DNA of 64,000 nt from Citrobacter enshiensis (GTDB taxonomy: Bacteria; Pseudomonadota; Gammaproteobacteria; Enterobacterales; Enterobacteriaceae), in assembly GCF_029338175.1 (NCBI RefSeq), contig NZ_CP119862.1:124001-188000 (forward strand), written 5' to 3'. The number at the start of each line of letters is the position of its first letter. Positions within the stretch are counted from its first letter, which is position 1. The notes beneath the pieces were generated by a model that saw nothing but the letters and a program-made list of their open reading frames with translations, was not told where the DNA came from and searched no databases. Below are positions 18,378-28,795 of this stretch, piece after piece. A program made the translations under genes and the position numbers.

Positions 18378-19556
18378 TCACAACAACACTTCACTGTTCA
18401 GGTCACGGTACTCTTTCGGGGTCGTGCCATACTCTTTCTTAAAGACCGAATAGAAATATTGCAGGGAAGGATAGCCGCACATCTGCGAGATTTCGTTGAT
18501 CGACAGTGTGGTGGAAATCAACAGGCTACGTGCTTTTTCCAGTTTTTCAGCATGGATTACGGCGTGGATAGTCTCTCCTACTTCCTCTTTGAATCGCTTC
18601 TCCAGATTTGAGCGAGAAATGCCCACCGCATCCAGCACCTGATCAACCTTGATACCTTTACAGGCATGATTGCGAATGAAATGCATGGCCTGAATGACGG
18701 CCGGGTCCGTGAGCGAACGATAATCGGTCGACTGACGCTCAACGACGCGCACCGGAGGGACGAGGATACGCTGTAAGGGCATCTCTTCGTTGGCCAGCAG
18801 GCGGTGCAGCATTTTGGCGGCCTGATATCCCATCTGCCGCGCGCCCTGTGCGACCGACGAGAGCGCGACGCGTGACAGGTAACGGGTGAGTTCTTCGTTA
18901 TCAATCCCAATGACGCTCAGCTTTTCGGGCACTGGGATGTGCAGATGTTCACAGACCTGCAGCACATGCCGCGCACGGGCGTCAGTCACCGCAATAATGC
19001 CGGTTTGTGGCGGCAGGGTTTGCAGCCAGTCTGCCAGCCGATTTTGTGCGTGCTGCCAGTTCTCTGGCGCTGTCTCCAGCCCCTGATAGACCACGCCGCG
19101 GTATTTCTCTTCCGCCACTAACTGACAAAACGCGTATTCACGTTCTGCTGCCCAGCGTTTACCGCTGGAGGCGGGCAGGCCATAGAAGGCAAAACGGTTA
19201 ATCCCTTTTTCTTTCAGGTGCAGAAAGGCGCTTTCCACCAATGCGAAGTTATCCGTGGCGACGTAATGGACCGGAGGGTAATGTTCAGGAAGATGGTAGG
19301 AACCGCCGACGCCGACGATGGGAACGTCAACGTCAGCAAGCAGGCGGGCAATCTCATCGTCGTCGTAGTCGGCGATGACGCCATCTCCCAGCCACTCTTT
19401 GATGTTATCAATCCGGGCACGAAAGTCTTCCTCAATAAAGATATCCCACTCGGATTGCGACGCTTGCAAATATTCACCGACACCTTCGACGACCTGACGG
19501 TCGTAAGCTTTGTTGGCGTTAAATAACAGCGTGATACGATGACGTTTATCAAACAT
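18378..19556 (-). CDS. xylR: Xylose operon regulator XylR
   Basis: This 392-residue activator has the same length as E. coli XylR. It has a LacI/periplasmic-binding-like xylose domain (about 1-275, starting FDKRHRITLLFNANKAYDRQVVEGV) and a C-terminal AraC-type double helix-turn-helix (about 285-385, with KGIKVDQVLDAVGISRSNLEKRF and SINEISQMCGYPSLQYFYSVF). With xylose it activates xylAB and xylFGH from sites in the xylF-xylA gap. It lies downstream of xylH in the same direction, separated by a hairpin terminator, so read-through or a weak promoter of its own must supply it. Confidence 0.97.
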   Translation of the reverse strand: MFDKRHRITLLFNANKAYDRQVVEGVGEYLQASQSEWDIFIEEDFRARIDNIKEWLGDGVIADYDDDEIARLLADVDVPIVGVGGSYHLPEHYPPVHYVATDNFALVESAFLHLKEKGINRFAFYGLPASSGKRWAAEREYAFCQLVAEEKYRGVVYQGLETAPENWQHAQNRLADWLQTLPPQTGIIAVTDARARHVLQVCEHLHIPVPEKLSVIGIDNEELTRYLSRVALSSVAQGARQMGYQAAKMLHRLLANEEMPLQRILVPPVRVVERQSTDYRSLTDPAVIQAMHFIRNHACKGIKVDQVLDAVGISRSNLEKRFKEEVGETIHAVIHAEKLEKARSLLISTTLSINEISQMCGYPSLQYFYSVFKKEYGTTPKEYRDLNSEVLL

Positions 19557-19588
19557 GGTTCTTTTCCTGCTGAATCATGCATAAAAAC

Positions 19589-19614
19589 AATGCCGGTAGA
19601 TATTTACCGGCATT
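19589..19614 (-). terminator. Terminator between xylH and xylR
   Basis: AATGCCGGTA / TACCGGCATT form a perfect 10-bp stem; on the minus strand it is followed by GTTTTTAT. It ends the xylFGH transcript at least partly before xylR. Confidence 0.75.
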
Positions 19615-19637
19615 GAAACTTCCCCATTTTCTTACAT

Positions 19638-20819
19638 TCAGGCACGGCGTTTGGTTGCTGAGTCCATCCATACTGCCAGCAACAGAATCGCTCCCTTCAC
19701 GATATACTGCCAGAAAGTGGGAACATCCATCATACTCATTCCATTGTCGAGAGAGGCCATAATAAATGCACCCATAACGGCACCGGCGACACTCCCAATA
19801 CCGCCCGCCAGACTGGTTCCCCCAATCACACACGCGGCAATCGCATCCAGTTCCGCAATATTCCCGGCGGAAGGGGAGCCCGCGCCAAGTCGTGAACTGA
19901 GGATCAGACCGGCAATCGCCACCATCAGGCCATTAATGGCGAAGACCGCGAGCTTGGTACGCTCGACGTTAATGCCAGACAGACGTGCGGCTTCGATATT
20001 GCCGCCGATGGCGTAAATGCGACGACCAAAGGCGGTGCGCGTTGCCATAAACATGCCGCCCAACAGCAGTAGCGTCAGCAGCAGCACCGGCGTCGGGACG
20101 CCACGATAATCATTCAGCAGCCAGATTGCGCCTAATACGATAATGGCCGTCAACGCCTGGCGACCGACAACCGACGTCGATACGGGAGATTCAAGGCCTA
20201 ATGCCTGGCGACGCATACGCCCACGCCATTGCCAGCCAATAAACGCCATTAACCCGAGAGCGCCGATGATAAAACCAGTACCATCAGACAAGTAACTTTG
20301 GCCAATCTGTGACATTGCAGCGCTGGTGGGCGAGACAGTTGTGCCGTTGGTGATCCCGATGAGAATACCGCGAAAAGCCAGCATGCCGGCAAGCGTCACA
20401 ATAAACGAAGGGACTTTGCGGTAGGCGACCCACCATCCGTTCCAGGCGCCGAGGAGCAAACCCAGAGCCAGCGTGACGATCACCGTCAGCGGTAATGGCC
20501 AGCCTAGCCAGACGTCGCAGATTGCCGCGACGCCGCCCAATAAGCCCATCATCGAGCCGACCGAGAGATCGATTTCGGCGGAAATAATCACGAACACCAT
20601 ACCGACAGCCAGGATACCCGTAATCGCAGTTTGTCGCAGCAGGTTAGAGACGTTGCGGGCGCTCAGGTAGGCGCCATCGGTGGTCCACGTGAAGAACAAC
20701 ATGATAACGATAATCGCCGCAATCATGACGAAGACTTGTAAATTCAGCGATTTGATTCCGGGGAAGCCGCCTGCCCGTGGGGCTGCAAGTTTCGCTTCAG
20801 ACGGGGTGTTTTTCGACAT
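19638..20819 (-). CDS. xylH: Xylose ABC transporter permease XylH
   Basis: This 393-residue inner-membrane permease of the RbsC/XylH family has about 10 membrane segments after a short cytoplasmic N-terminus. Conserved stretches include [21 protein letters not shown] and the EAA-like loop [14 protein letters not shown]. Two copies form the channel of the high-affinity D-xylose importer with XylG and XylF. Its start lies 23 bases inside the 3' end of xylG, so the two are translationally coupled. Length and sequence match E. coli. Confidence 0.97.
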   Translation of the reverse strand: MSKNTPSEAKLAAPRAGGFPGIKSLNLQVFVMIAAIIVIMLFFTWTTDGAYLSARNVSNLLRQTAITGILAVGMVFVIISAEIDLSVGSMMGLLGGVAAICDVWLGWPLPLTVIVTLALGLLLGAWNGWWVAYRKVPSFIVTLAGMLAFRGILIGITNGTTVSPTSAAMSQIGQSYLSDGTGFIIGALGLMAFIGWQWRGRMRRQALGLESPVSTSVVGRQALTAIIVLGAIWLLNDYRGVPTPVLLLTLLLLGGMFMATRTAFGRRIYAIGGNIEAARLSGINVERTKLAVFAINGLMVAIAGLILSSRLGAGSPSAGNIAELDAIAACVIGGTSLAGGIGSVAGAVMGAFIMASLDNGMSMMDVPTFWQYIVKGAILLLAVWMDSATKRRA

Positions 20820-22338
20820 GGTGTTCGCTCCTCAATGCGGCTTCCATGACCTGCTCCTGAGTCAGGTTATGATTCACCAGGTTAGCTTTCAGTTTTCCTT
20901 CATGCATCACCAGGATGCGATCGCTCAGTCCGAGCACTTCAGGTAATTCGGAAGAGATGACAATGACGGCGATCCCTTGCTGCACAAGCTGGTTGATGAG
21001 CTTGTAGATTTCATATTTAGCGCCGATATCAATTCCCCGCGTGGGTTCATCAAGGATCAGAATGCGGGGATTTAACAGGAGACAGCGTGCCAGAATCGCT
21101 TTTTGCTGATTGCCTCCGCTCAGACGACCAATGGCAAGATCGGGAGAGGAGGTTTTTACTTTGAGCTGCTGGAGGGATTCCAGAATGCATTTTTGTTCTG
21201 CGGCATCATCGAGATGGCTCAGGGGCCCGGAAAATGTGTCGAGAGCCGCCAGCGTGATATTTTTTCCCACCGCCATCACGGGAACAATACCGTCTCTTTT
21301 GCGGTCTTCGGGAACCATGGCAATACCCTGAGCAATGGCTTGCTGGCAGTTACGAATATCCACGGGATGGTCCTCAATGAATATTTTCCCCTCCCAACGA
21401 CCAGGCCAGACGCCAAACAGACACTGAACGGCTTCGGTACGCCCGGCTCCAACGAGTCCGGCAATGCCCAGAATTTCACCGCGCTTAAGGGAGAAGGAAA
21501 TATCGTTAACCCGCTTAATATGGCGGTTCACAGGATGCCATGCGGTGAGGTGCTCAACCCGTAAAATCTCGTCTCCCATTGTGTGTGGTTCACTGGGATA
21601 GAGCGCAGTTAACTCACGCCCGACCATCATGGTGATAATATCGTCTTCACTCATGCCAGTGGCATCACGGGTGCCAATATGCTGACCATCGCGAATAACG
21701 CAAATCGTATCCGAAATGGCTTTAACCTCATTGAGTTTGTGAGAAATGTAAATGCAGGCAATATCGTGCTGTTGCAGGTCGCGTATAATATTCAGCAGGA
21801 TGGCGGTTTCCTGCTCGGTGAGTGAGGCCGTGGGTTCATCCAGAATGAGCAGGCGGACCTGTTTGTTCAGCGCCTTGGCGATTTCGACCAGTTGCTGTTG
21901 TCCCAAACCTAAATCACCGACTCGTGTATCGGGCGAAATGGACAAACTGACCTGTTCTAATAATTTTTGGCAACGCAGCGTCATCATGTCGTAATCCAAC
22001 AGGCCATGACGCGTGATTTCGCTGCCAAGAAATATATTTTCCAGAACCGTCAGATGTTTAACCAGGGCTAATTCCTGGTGAATAATGGCAATACCTTTAC
22101 GTTCGGTGTCGCGAATATGGTTAGCCTGAATGGTTTCGCCCGCAAAAATGATCTCGCCTTCGTAAGACCCGTGCGGATAAATACCGCACAGCACCTTCAT
22201 TAATGTCGATTTCCCGGAACCATTCTCGCCGCATAATGAAACGATTTCGCCAGCATTGACCCTGAGGCTCACGTTATCAACCGCCTTCACGACGCCGAAT
22301 GTCTTGGTAATGCTCTTCATTTCAAGTAGATATGGCAT
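20797..22338 (-). CDS. xylG: Xylose ABC transporter ATPase XylG
   Basis: This 513-residue protein has two fused ABC domains, as in RbsA and XylG. The first has Walker [10 protein letters not shown] (37-45), [15 protein letters not shown] and Walker [10 protein letters not shown]. The second has a degenerate Walker A (GLVGAGRTE) and an LSGGNQQK signature with [14 protein letters not shown], the normal asymmetry for this class. It powers D-xylose uptake through XylH. A 117-bp gap with a hairpin separates it from xylF and probably sets a lower expression than that of the binding protein. Confidence 0.97.
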   Translation of the reverse strand: MPYLLEMKSITKTFGVVKAVDNVSLRVNAGEIVSLCGENGSGKSTLMKVLCGIYPHGSYEGEIIFAGETIQANHIRDTERKGIAIIHQELALVKHLTVLENIFLGSEITRHGLLDYDMMTLRCQKLLEQVSLSISPDTRVGDLGLGQQQLVEIAKALNKQVRLLILDEPTASLTEQETAILLNIIRDLQQHDIACIYISHKLNEVKAISDTICVIRDGQHIGTRDATGMSEDDIITMMVGRELTALYPSEPHTMGDEILRVEHLTAWHPVNRHIKRVNDISFSLKRGEILGIAGLVGAGRTEAVQCLFGVWPGRWEGKIFIEDHPVDIRNCQQAIAQGIAMVPEDRKRDGIVPVMAVGKNITLAALDTFSGPLSHLDDAAEQKCILESLQQLKVKTSSPDLAIGRLSGGNQQKAILARCLLLNPRILILDEPTRGIDIGAKYEIYKLINQLVQQGIAVIVISSELPEVLGLSDRILVMHEGKLKANLVNHNLTQEQVMEAALRSEHHVEKHPV

Positions 22339-22425
22339 AACTGCTCCACATAAGCCAATAAGAGAACCCTGCGTGGACGTGGACGTTGACGTATACCGGT
22401 CGCTATTTTGCTGTAACGTCGGTAT

Positions 22426-22449
22426 CGCCCTCTGATGACTCAGAGGGCG
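22426..22449 (-). other. Intercistronic hairpin xylF-xylG
   Basis: CGCCCTCTGA / TCAGAGGGCG form a perfect 10-bp stem six bases after the xylF stop. There is no T tract. It probably protects the xylF mRNA end and lowers downstream expression. Confidence 0.6.
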
Positions 22450-22455
22450 TAACGC

Positions 22456-23454
22456 TTAAAGCTCGCTTTTCTTGTGGAACCCGTCTTTGATGACCGTCTC
22501 GGTAATATTGTCTTTGTTCACGTCAATAGGCGTAAGCAGTCGGGAAGGGACATCTTTCAAGCCATTATTCAGCGTGGTATCTGCTTTGGGTTGCTGATCA
22601 TTACCCAATTCGACGGCGATCTCTGCGGCGGTGTTGGCGAGCAGGGTGATCGGCTTATACACTGTCATCGTTTGCGTTCCCGCCACAATGCGTTTGATAC
22701 CGGCGAGGTCTGCATCCTGCCCGGAAATGGCGACTTTTCCTGATAAACCTTGCGCACTTAGCGCCTGAACCGCGCCGCCCGCCGTTGCGTCATTTGAGGC
22801 GACGACAGCATCAATTTTGTTGTTGTTGGCGGTCAACGCATTTTCCATAATCTTCAACGCATTTTCCGGTAACCAGCCATCAACCCATTGATCGCCGACG
22901 ACCTTAATTTTGCCTTCGTCAATATACGGTTTTAATACTTTCATTTGCCCGGCGCGGAACAGTTTCGCATTATTATCGACGGGTGATCCTCCCATCAGAA
23001 AATAATTACCCTGGGGTACAATATCGACCAGTGATTGAGCCTGTAATTCACCCACTTTTTCATTATCAAAAGAGATATAAAAATCGATATCGGCATCATT
23101 GATCATGCGGTCATAAGCCAGGACTTTGATCCCTTCTTGCTTCGCCTCTTTGATGACGTTGCTTAAGACTTGTCCGTTGTAAGGAATTATCACGAGGACG
23201 TCTACGCCACGGTTGATCATGTTTTCAATCTGCGACATTTGGGTTTCTTCATTACCATTTGCAGATTGTACAAATACTTTTGCGCCGAGCGACTCCGCTT
23301 TGTTGACGAAAATATCGCGATCTTTCTGCCAGCGCTCCAGGCGGAGATCATCAATCGCCATACCGATTTTAACTTCTTTAGCATGGCCTGCGACGCTAGT
23401 GAGTAAAAGGGATGTGCAGACAGTCAGTAAAATATTTTTTATCTTCATCTTCAT
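22456..23454 (-). CDS. xylF: D-xylose-binding periplasmic protein XylF
   Basis: This is a precursor of about 332 residues with the signal peptide ...NILLTVCTSLLLTSVAGHA before KEVKIGMAIDD. It is a pentose-type periplasmic binding protein that delivers D-xylose to XylGH. The sequence matches E. coli XylF (330 residues). The ATG at 23454 has AAGG 10 bases upstream; the E. coli start corresponds to the next Met at 23448, and both are plausible. It heads xylFGH and is divergent from xylA with shared CRP and XylR control. Confidence 0.96.
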   Translation of the reverse strand: MKMKIKNILLTVCTSLLLTSVAGHAKEVKIGMAIDDLRLERWQKDRDIFVNKAESLGAKVFVQSANGNEETQMSQIENMINRGVDVLVIIPYNGQVLSNVIKEAKQEGIKVLAYDRMINDADIDFYISFDNEKVGELQAQSLVDIVPQGNYFLMGGSPVDNNAKLFRAGQMKVLKPYIDEGKIKVVGDQWVDGWLPENALKIMENALTANNNKIDAVVASNDATAGGAVQALSAQGLSGKVAISGQDADLAGIKRIVAGTQTMTVYKPITLLANTAAEIAVELGNDQQPKADTTLNNGLKDVPSRLLTPIDVNKDNITETVIKDGFHKKSEL

Positions 23455-23819
23455 AATCGTGATGCCTTTTGTAGGGGAGGAACAGCAGTAAAAGTAACAA
23501 TCACAGCGTAAGACGTAGCAGATTTTTAACAGTTAATGCACGGAAGGCAATTATAGATTTTTATCTTCCTGTTACGATTTTTGGTTTATTTCGTAATTTA
23601 TGACCGGGATCTTATTTTAAATGAATTGCCGCTTAACTTGCATTTGAGTTTGATATGTAACGTTTTTTTAATTGTCTGAGTTTTATTTTGCGAAGTGGCG
23701 CACACTTGTGAATTATCTCAATGGCAGTGTGAAATAACATAATTGAGCAATGGTCAGGGAGTGCCCAATATTACGACATTATCAATCACCCGCCGCATTA
23801 CCTGATTATGGAGTTCATT
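23455..23819. promoter_or_regulatory. xylF-xylA divergent control region (CRP and XylR sites)
   Basis: This 365-bp gap has no gene. A CRP site TGTGA-N6-TCAAT lies at 23707-23722. Next to it, GAAATAACATAATTGAGCAA at 23731-23750 corresponds to the XylR site of the xylA side. On the minus strand, 23551-23592 carries the xylF-side XylR sites (GAAATAAACCAAAAATCGTAA and GAAGATAAAAATCTATAATT). The layout is the same as in E. coli, where one CRP site serves both promoters. Confidence 0.8.
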
Positions 23820-25142
23820 ATGCAAGCCTATTTTGACCAGCTTGATCGTGTTCGTTATGAAGGCACTAAATCGACTAATCCATTAGCATTTCGTCACTAT
23901 AATCCGGACGAAATCGTGTTGGGCAAACGCATGGAAGATCATTTGCGTTTTGCGGCGTGCTACTGGCATACCTTCTGTTGGAATGGCGCCGATATGTTTG
24001 GCGTTGGGTCGTTTAATCGTCCATGGCAGCAGCCAGGCGACGCGATTGAGCTTGCGAAGCGCAAGGCTGATGTCGCATTTGAATTCTTCCACAAACTGAA
24101 TGTGCCGTATTACTGTTTCCATGATGTGGATGTCTCACCTGAAGGCGCTTCGTTACAAGAGTACAAAAATAACTTTGCGCAAATGGTTGATGTTCTGGCG
24201 CAAAAGCAAGACCAGAGCGGCGTGAAGCTGTTGTGGGGGACGGCGAACTGCTTTACCAATCCTCGCTACGGCGCGGGCGCAGCCACTAACCCCGACCCGG
24301 AAGTCTTTAGCTGGGCGGCCACCCAGGTGGTGACGGCAATGGATGCCACCCATAAATTGGGTGGGGAAAACTATGTACTGTGGGGCGGTCGTGAAGGTTA
24401 CGAAACCCTGCTGAATACCGACCTGCGGCAGGAACGCGAGCAGATTGGTCGCTTTATGCAGATGGTGGTTGAGCATAAACACAAAATTGGCTTCCAGGGC
24501 ACGTTGCTGATCGAACCCAAACCGCAGGAACCCACCAAGCACCAGTACGACTATGATGTGGCTACCGTCTACGGCTTCCTCAAACAGTTCGGTCTGGAAA
24601 AAGAGATCAAAGTTAACATTGAGGCGAACCATGCCACGCTGGCGGGACACTCATTCCATCATGAAATTGCCTCTGCTATCGCGCTGGGTATTTTTGGTTC
24701 CGTTGATGCCAACCGTGGTGATGCACAGCTGGGTTGGGATACCGATCAGTTCCCGATCAGCGTGGAAGAAAATGCGCTGGTGATGTATGAGATCCTGAAA
24801 GCGGGCGGTTTTACCACCGGCGGCCTGAATTTTGACGCCAAAGTGCGTCGTCAGAGCACCGATAAATACGATTTGTTCTACGGCCACATTGGCGCAATGG
24901 ACACCATGGCGCTGTCGCTGAAAGTGGCGGCGCGTATGCTTGAAGACGGTGAACTGGATAAACGCGTTGCGAAACGCTATGCCGGATGGAATGGCGAATT
25001 GGGTCAGCAAATCCTGAAAGGTCAGTTATCACTCAGTGAACTGTCGCAGTATGCTGAACAACGTAATCTGGCGCCGGTTCATCAGAGCGGCCATCAGGAA
25101 CTGCTGGAAAATCTGGTGAATCATTACCTGTTCGACAAGTAA
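23820..25142 (+). CDS. xylA: Xylose isomerase XylA
   Basis: XylA converts D-xylose to D-xylulose with divalent metals. The protein has 440 residues from the ATG at 23820 (GGAG six bases upstream), equal to E. coli; an in-frame ATG at 23808 is not used in the family. The TIM barrel carries H101 and D104 ([12 protein letters not shown]), the metal-binding LIEPKP region, and [17 protein letters not shown]. It is the first gene of xylAB. Confidence 0.98.
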   Translation: MQAYFDQLDRVRYEGTKSTNPLAFRHYNPDEIVLGKRMEDHLRFAACYWHTFCWNGADMFGVGSFNRPWQQPGDAIELAKRKADVAFEFFHKLNVPYYCFHDVDVSPEGASLQEYKNNFAQMVDVLAQKQDQSGVKLLWGTANCFTNPRYGAGAATNPDPEVFSWAATQVVTAMDATHKLGGENYVLWGGREGYETLLNTDLRQEREQIGRFMQMVVEHKHKIGFQGTLLIEPKPQEPTKHQYDYDVATVYGFLKQFGLEKEIKVNIEANHATLAGHSFHHEIASAIALGIFGSVDANRGDAQLGWDTDQFPISVEENALVMYEILKAGGFTTGGLNFDAKVRRQSTDKYDLFYGHIGAMDTMALSLKVAARMLEDGELDKRVAKRYAGWNGELGQQILKGQLSLSELSQYAEQRNLAPVHQSGHQELLENLVNHYLFDK

Positions 25143-25165
25143 CCGGCTTCATTAGCTGCCCGTAA

Positions 25166-25197
25166 GCCCGGTAAGCGAATACGCCACCGGGCATTTC
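25166..25197 (+). other. Intercistronic hairpin xylA-xylB
   Basis: GCCCGGT / ACCGGGC with a 13-base loop is followed by ATTTCTTTTT before the xylB ribosome site. It looks like a partial terminator that reduces xylB relative to xylA. Confidence 0.6.
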
Positions 25198-25216
25198 TTT
25201 TTAAGGAATCATCGCT

Positions 25217-26671
25217 ATGTATATCGGGATTGATCTGGGTACCTCCGGCGTGAAGGCCATTCTGTTGAATGAGCAAGGAGAGGTGATTGCCTCGCAGACA
25301 CAGACGCTTACCGTCTCCCGGCCTCATCCATTATGGTCGGAGCAGGATCCTGAACAGTGGTGGCAGGCGACCGATCGTGCGGTAAAAGCATTGGGCCAGC
25401 AGCACCCATTGAGCGGCGTGAAAGCCGTGGGTATTGCGGGACAGATGCATGGCGCCACGTTACTTGATAAACAACAGAAAGTATTACACCCGGCGATTCT
25501 GTGGAATGACGGTCGCTGCGGCGAAGAGTGCGTATTACTTGAAAAACAGGTGCCTGCATCGCGCGCCATTACCGGCAACCTGATGATGCCAGGCTTTACC
25601 GCGCCTAAAGTATTGTGGGTTCAGCGCCACGAGCCGGAGATTTTTCGTCAGGTCGCCAACGTGTTGCTGCCGAAAGATTATCTGCGTTTGCGAATGACCG
25701 GTGAGTTTGCCAGCGATATGTCTGATGCTGCGGGTACGATGTGGCTGGATGTGGCGAAGCGTGACTGGAGTGACGTCATGCTTGAAGCGTGTGGGCTGAC
25801 CCGTGAGCATATGCCCGCTTTATACGAAGGGAGCGATATTACCGGCACGCTGTTGCCAGAGGTGGCGCAGTCATGGGGGATGTCTGCGGTGCCCGTTGTG
25901 GCAGGCGGAGGCGATAACGCAGCCGGTGCTGTTGGCGTCGGGATGATGAATGCCGATCAGGCGATGCTCTCCCTGGGCACATCCGGCGTGTATTTTGCGG
26001 TGAGCGACGGTTTCCTCAGCAGACCCGAAAGCGCAGTGCACAGTTTTTGCCACGCGCTGCCTGGACGCTGGCATTTAATGTCCGTCATGCTGAGCGCCGC
26101 CTCTTGCCTGGACTGGGCGGCAAAATTAACCGGGATGGCCGATGTTCCTGCGCTGATCGCCGCCGCGCAGCAGGCGGACGACAACGTCGAGCCCGTCTGG
26201 TTCCTGCCCTATCTTTCCGGTGAGCGTACGCCACACAACAACCCGCAGGCTAAGGGCGTGTTCTTTGGTCTGACGCATCAGCATGGCCCGGCAGAGTTGG
26301 CGCGGGCTGTGCTGGAGGGGGTCGGTTACGCGCTGGCTGATGGCATGGATGCGGTACATGCGTGTGGCGTACAACCCAGCAGCATTACGTTGATTGGCGG
26401 CGGTGCCCGCAGTGAATACTGGCGGCAGATGCTCTCTGATATCAGTGGATTGCAATTGGATTATCGCACCGGTGGCGATGTGGGGCCGGCATTAGGGGCG
26501 GCGCGTCTGGCACAAATTGCAGTGAATCCCGAAAAACCGTTATCCGATTTGCTGCCGCAACTCCGGCTGGAACAGGCGCATTATCCGGATGCGCAGCGCC
26601 ATGCGCGCTATCAACAGCAGCGTGACACTTTCCGCCGTCTCTATCAGCAACTCGTGCCGCTGATGTCTTAA
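25217..26671 (+). CDS. xylB: Xylulokinase XylB
   Basis: This 484-residue FGGY-family kinase phosphorylates D-xylulose to D-xylulose 5-phosphate for the pentose phosphate pathway. It starts MYIGIDLGTSGVKA (phosphate-binding loop of the actin-like fold). MHG at 77-79 binds the sugar, and the catalytic base D233 sits in AGGGDNAAGAVG. The C-terminal GGGARSEYW motif binds ATP. Length and sequence match E. coli. An AAGGAAT ribosome site follows the xylA-xylB hairpin. Confidence 0.98.
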   Translation: MYIGIDLGTSGVKAILLNEQGEVIASQTQTLTVSRPHPLWSEQDPEQWWQATDRAVKALGQQHPLSGVKAVGIAGQMHGATLLDKQQKVLHPAILWNDGRCGEECVLLEKQVPASRAITGNLMMPGFTAPKVLWVQRHEPEIFRQVANVLLPKDYLRLRMTGEFASDMSDAAGTMWLDVAKRDWSDVMLEACGLTREHMPALYEGSDITGTLLPEVAQSWGMSAVPVVAGGGDNAAGAVGVGMMNADQAMLSLGTSGVYFAVSDGFLSRPESAVHSFCHALPGRWHLMSVMLSAASCLDWAAKLTGMADVPALIAAAQQADDNVEPVWFLPYLSGERTPHNNPQAKGVFFGLTHQHGPAELARAVLEGVGYALADGMDAVHACGVQPSSITLIGGGARSEYWRQMLSDISGLQLDYRTGGDVGPALGAARLAQIAVNPEKPLSDLLPQLRLEQAHYPDAQRHARYQQQRDTFRRLYQQLVPLMS

Positions 26672-26845
26672 TCCGCAATTCCTTCCGGTTCGCGCTGGAA
26701 GGAATTCCTGATGCCTATTAATTCATCAAACATACATGGAAATTGATATGTATGTTTTCTGATTTTTACGGTATGGCCACGCCTTCGTCTTTCTCATCTC
26801 TATTTATTGCCTTAATGTGAATCACCAAAGCATAAGGAGAGTGAT

Positions 26846-27199
26846 ATGGACGATAACGTCGTGCGCAGGAAGCGGACAATTGGGTTGATACTGCTGGTCA
26901 GTGGGGCGCTGGTCTATCTGACAGGGCTATGGCCTGTCTGCCAAACGTTGTGCCAAAAAGGCTATTTTTTGGGTGTCATCGTCATGATGGGCTTTCCTGT
27001 GCTGATTCATTATGAACAGACTGGCAGCGAACGTCTGATCGCTCACTGTAAGCGTTTGTTATTGTTTGGTTCGGGAATGCTGTTCGTTGGGCTATGGAAT
27101 ATTGAGTTGTCACCGGTGATGAAAGTGATCTGTCTGTTAGCGGTGGGGGTGTGTCTGTATGGCACGGACATGTACGCGTCATATTGTGAAAGTGAATGA
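26846..27199 (+). CDS. yiaB: Inner-membrane protein YiaB (YiaAB domain)
   Basis: This small membrane protein of 117 residues has four hydrophobic segments arranged as two repeats: GLILLVSGALVYLTGLW and KGYFLGVIVMMGFPVL, then LLLFGSGMLFVGLWNIEL and VICLLAVGVCLYG. This is the YiaA/YiaB repeat. Its place between xylB and wecH and its single domain fit YiaB. K-12 has yiaA next to it; here no yiaA is present. The function is unknown. AGGAG lies six bases before the ATG. The stop is inside a strong hairpin shared with convergent wecH. Confidence 0.8.
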   Translation: MDDNVVRRKRTIGLILLVSGALVYLTGLWPVCQTLCQKGYFLGVIVMMGFPVLIHYEQTGSERLIAHCKRLLLFGSGMLFVGLWNIELSPVMKVICLLAVGVCLYGTDMYASYCESE

Positions 27200-27215
27200 T
27201 GGCCGAAGCCATCAT
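27196..27215. terminator. Hairpin between convergent yiaB and wecH
   Basis: ATGATGGC / GCCATCAT form an 8-bp stem with a CGAA tetraloop and include the yiaB stop codon. It probably acts as an end-of-transcript structure for both genes. Confidence 0.55.
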
Positions 27216-27223
27216 GTGTCAGC

Positions 27224-28219
27224 TTAGCTGACCAGTCTGCGCGTATCCACTCGCTGCAATAGCACGGAAAGCAGCAAGCTCCCCGCCAGCGTGATACTGA
27301 AAATCCAGACGATATCCAGCGGCGGCCAGTGTTTAATTTCAATCCCATTGGTACGCAACGCATGGATAATGAGCGCGTGGAATCCATAAATACCGAGTGA
27401 GTGGCGCGAAATCAGCCCTAGCAACGGAACAGTTTGTTTATTCAGCGTATTCTTGACCAGCGTCAGTAGCGATATCGCGAAAATAAACACCGCAGGTCCG
27501 CAATAGACATACCAGGTATCGGCAAAGTTTCCCCGCCAGCGAAGTTCATACAACGTGCCGCGAGAAATCACCACCACAGCGGTAATGCAAAGCAGCGCGC
27601 TTATCCCGGTGAGCGCTCTTTTTTGCGTATCCATCATGCCAATGGCCCGACCGAGCATGCCGTACAGGATGTAATAGAAGGTGTCGCCATTGATATATAA
27701 ATTAATCGGTAGCCACTCAAATCCACCTATTTTCTGCGTCACGGTATTGGGGTTCGCGATGATGCCAATCATTACCATCAGTACCAGCAACATTTTTCCA
27801 CTGACATTTTTTACCTGTATTAGCGGCGATACCAGGTAGATGACGGCGATCGCGAAGAAAAACCATAAATGGTAGAACACCGGCTTTTGCAGCAGATTTT
27901 TTAACGAGAGTTCTGCGTTGATAGAGGTAAACAGCGCGATATACGCCAGCGCCACGCCGCTATAGAACAACAGGCAGAGCGCAATACGTAAAAAATGACG
28001 TGGCTGGGCGCTACGTTCCCCAAAAAAGAGAAAGCCTGAAATCATAAAGAAAAGCGGAACGCTCACGCGTGAGGCTGAGTTCAGGACATTCGCAAGATCC
28101 CAGTTCATCGGGCTGACGCTTTGCGCATTAGTGACGTACCAGGTGGTGGTATGAATCATAACCACCATTAAACACGCTATCCCGCGCAGATTATCAATCC
28201 AATATATTTTGGGCTGCAT
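27224..28219 (-). CDS. wecH: O-acetyltransferase WecH (enterobacterial common antigen)
   Basis: This 331-residue acyltransferase-3 membrane protein has about 10 membrane helices. The family N-terminus [21 protein letters not shown] carries the conserved R and H, and [10 protein letters not shown] follows. Its length equals E. coli WecH (YiaH), which adds O-acetyl groups to the GlcNAc of enterobacterial common antigen. It lies at the conserved place between the xyl genes and glyQS and is transcribed alone. Confidence 0.95.
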   Translation of the reverse strand: MQPKIYWIDNLRGIACLMVVMIHTTTWYVTNAQSVSPMNWDLANVLNSASRVSVPLFFMISGFLFFGERSAQPRHFLRIALCLLFYSGVALAYIALFTSINAELSLKNLLQKPVFYHLWFFFAIAVIYLVSPLIQVKNVSGKMLLVLMVMIGIIANPNTVTQKIGGFEWLPINLYINGDTFYYILYGMLGRAIGMMDTQKRALTGISALLCITAVVVISRGTLYELRWRGNFADTWYVYCGPAVFIFAISLLTLVKNTLNKQTVPLLGLISRHSLGIYGFHALIIHALRTNGIEIKHWPPLDIVWIFSITLAGSLLLSVLLQRVDTRRLVS

Positions 28220-28397
28220 CAGTGCCTCTGTTTTCGTTCTAAAAATAGTCTGACTGGTGATTTGCCGGTGTATCTCACTGGAATAATCTGAGTTTATACG
28301 CTAAAGCTTGTGATGCGCTGGCGAGATTCGCAAAATGTGCGGGCTACGCGAACGTTAATAATAATAAGACAGACCGGCATATAAGGCGGTAATAAAA

Positions 28398-28700
28398 ATG
28401 ATGATGAAGTCTCTCTTCCCGGCCATGTTGACTCTGGTGCTGGCGGGATGTGCTGGCGAGCAACCGCCGGTGCAAAAAGCGCAGAAGCTCAAAGTAAGCC
28501 CCTCGAGAACGCTGGATATGGAAGCGTTGTGCAAAGGTCAGGCGGCAAAGCGCTACAACACAGGCCCGCAAAAAATTGATGTTACCGGCTTTGAACAGTT
28601 TCAGGGCAGTTATGAAATGCGTGGCTATACCTTCCGCAAAGAGGGTTTTGTCTGTTCTTTTGACGCGGACGGGCAGTTTTTACACCTTTCCATGCGTTAA
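28398..28700 (+). CDS. ysaB: Lipoprotein YsaB
   Basis: This 100-residue precursor has a lipobox (LVLAGC, acylated Cys at 18) after a short signal sequence, so it should be an outer-membrane or inner-membrane lipoprotein. The rest (SLDME-type N-terminus, KIDVTGFEQFQGSYEMRGYTFRKEGFVCSFD) is nearly identical to E. coli YsaB. Two cysteines (near 47 and 91) could pair. The function is unknown. It precedes glyQ by about 95 bases. Confidence 0.9.
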   Translation: MMMKSLFPAMLTLVLAGCAGEQPPVQKAQKLKVSPSRTLDMEALCKGQAAKRYNTGPQKIDVTGFEQFQGSYEMRGYTFRKEGFVCSFDADGQFLHLSMR

Positions 28701-28795
28701 GCCCTGCCTTTTTCCCGTTTCGTACTGTATATCTTGCAGTCAGCGGGTATACTGATCCCTTCCTTTAAATCCACACGTATCCAGCACGAAATAAT

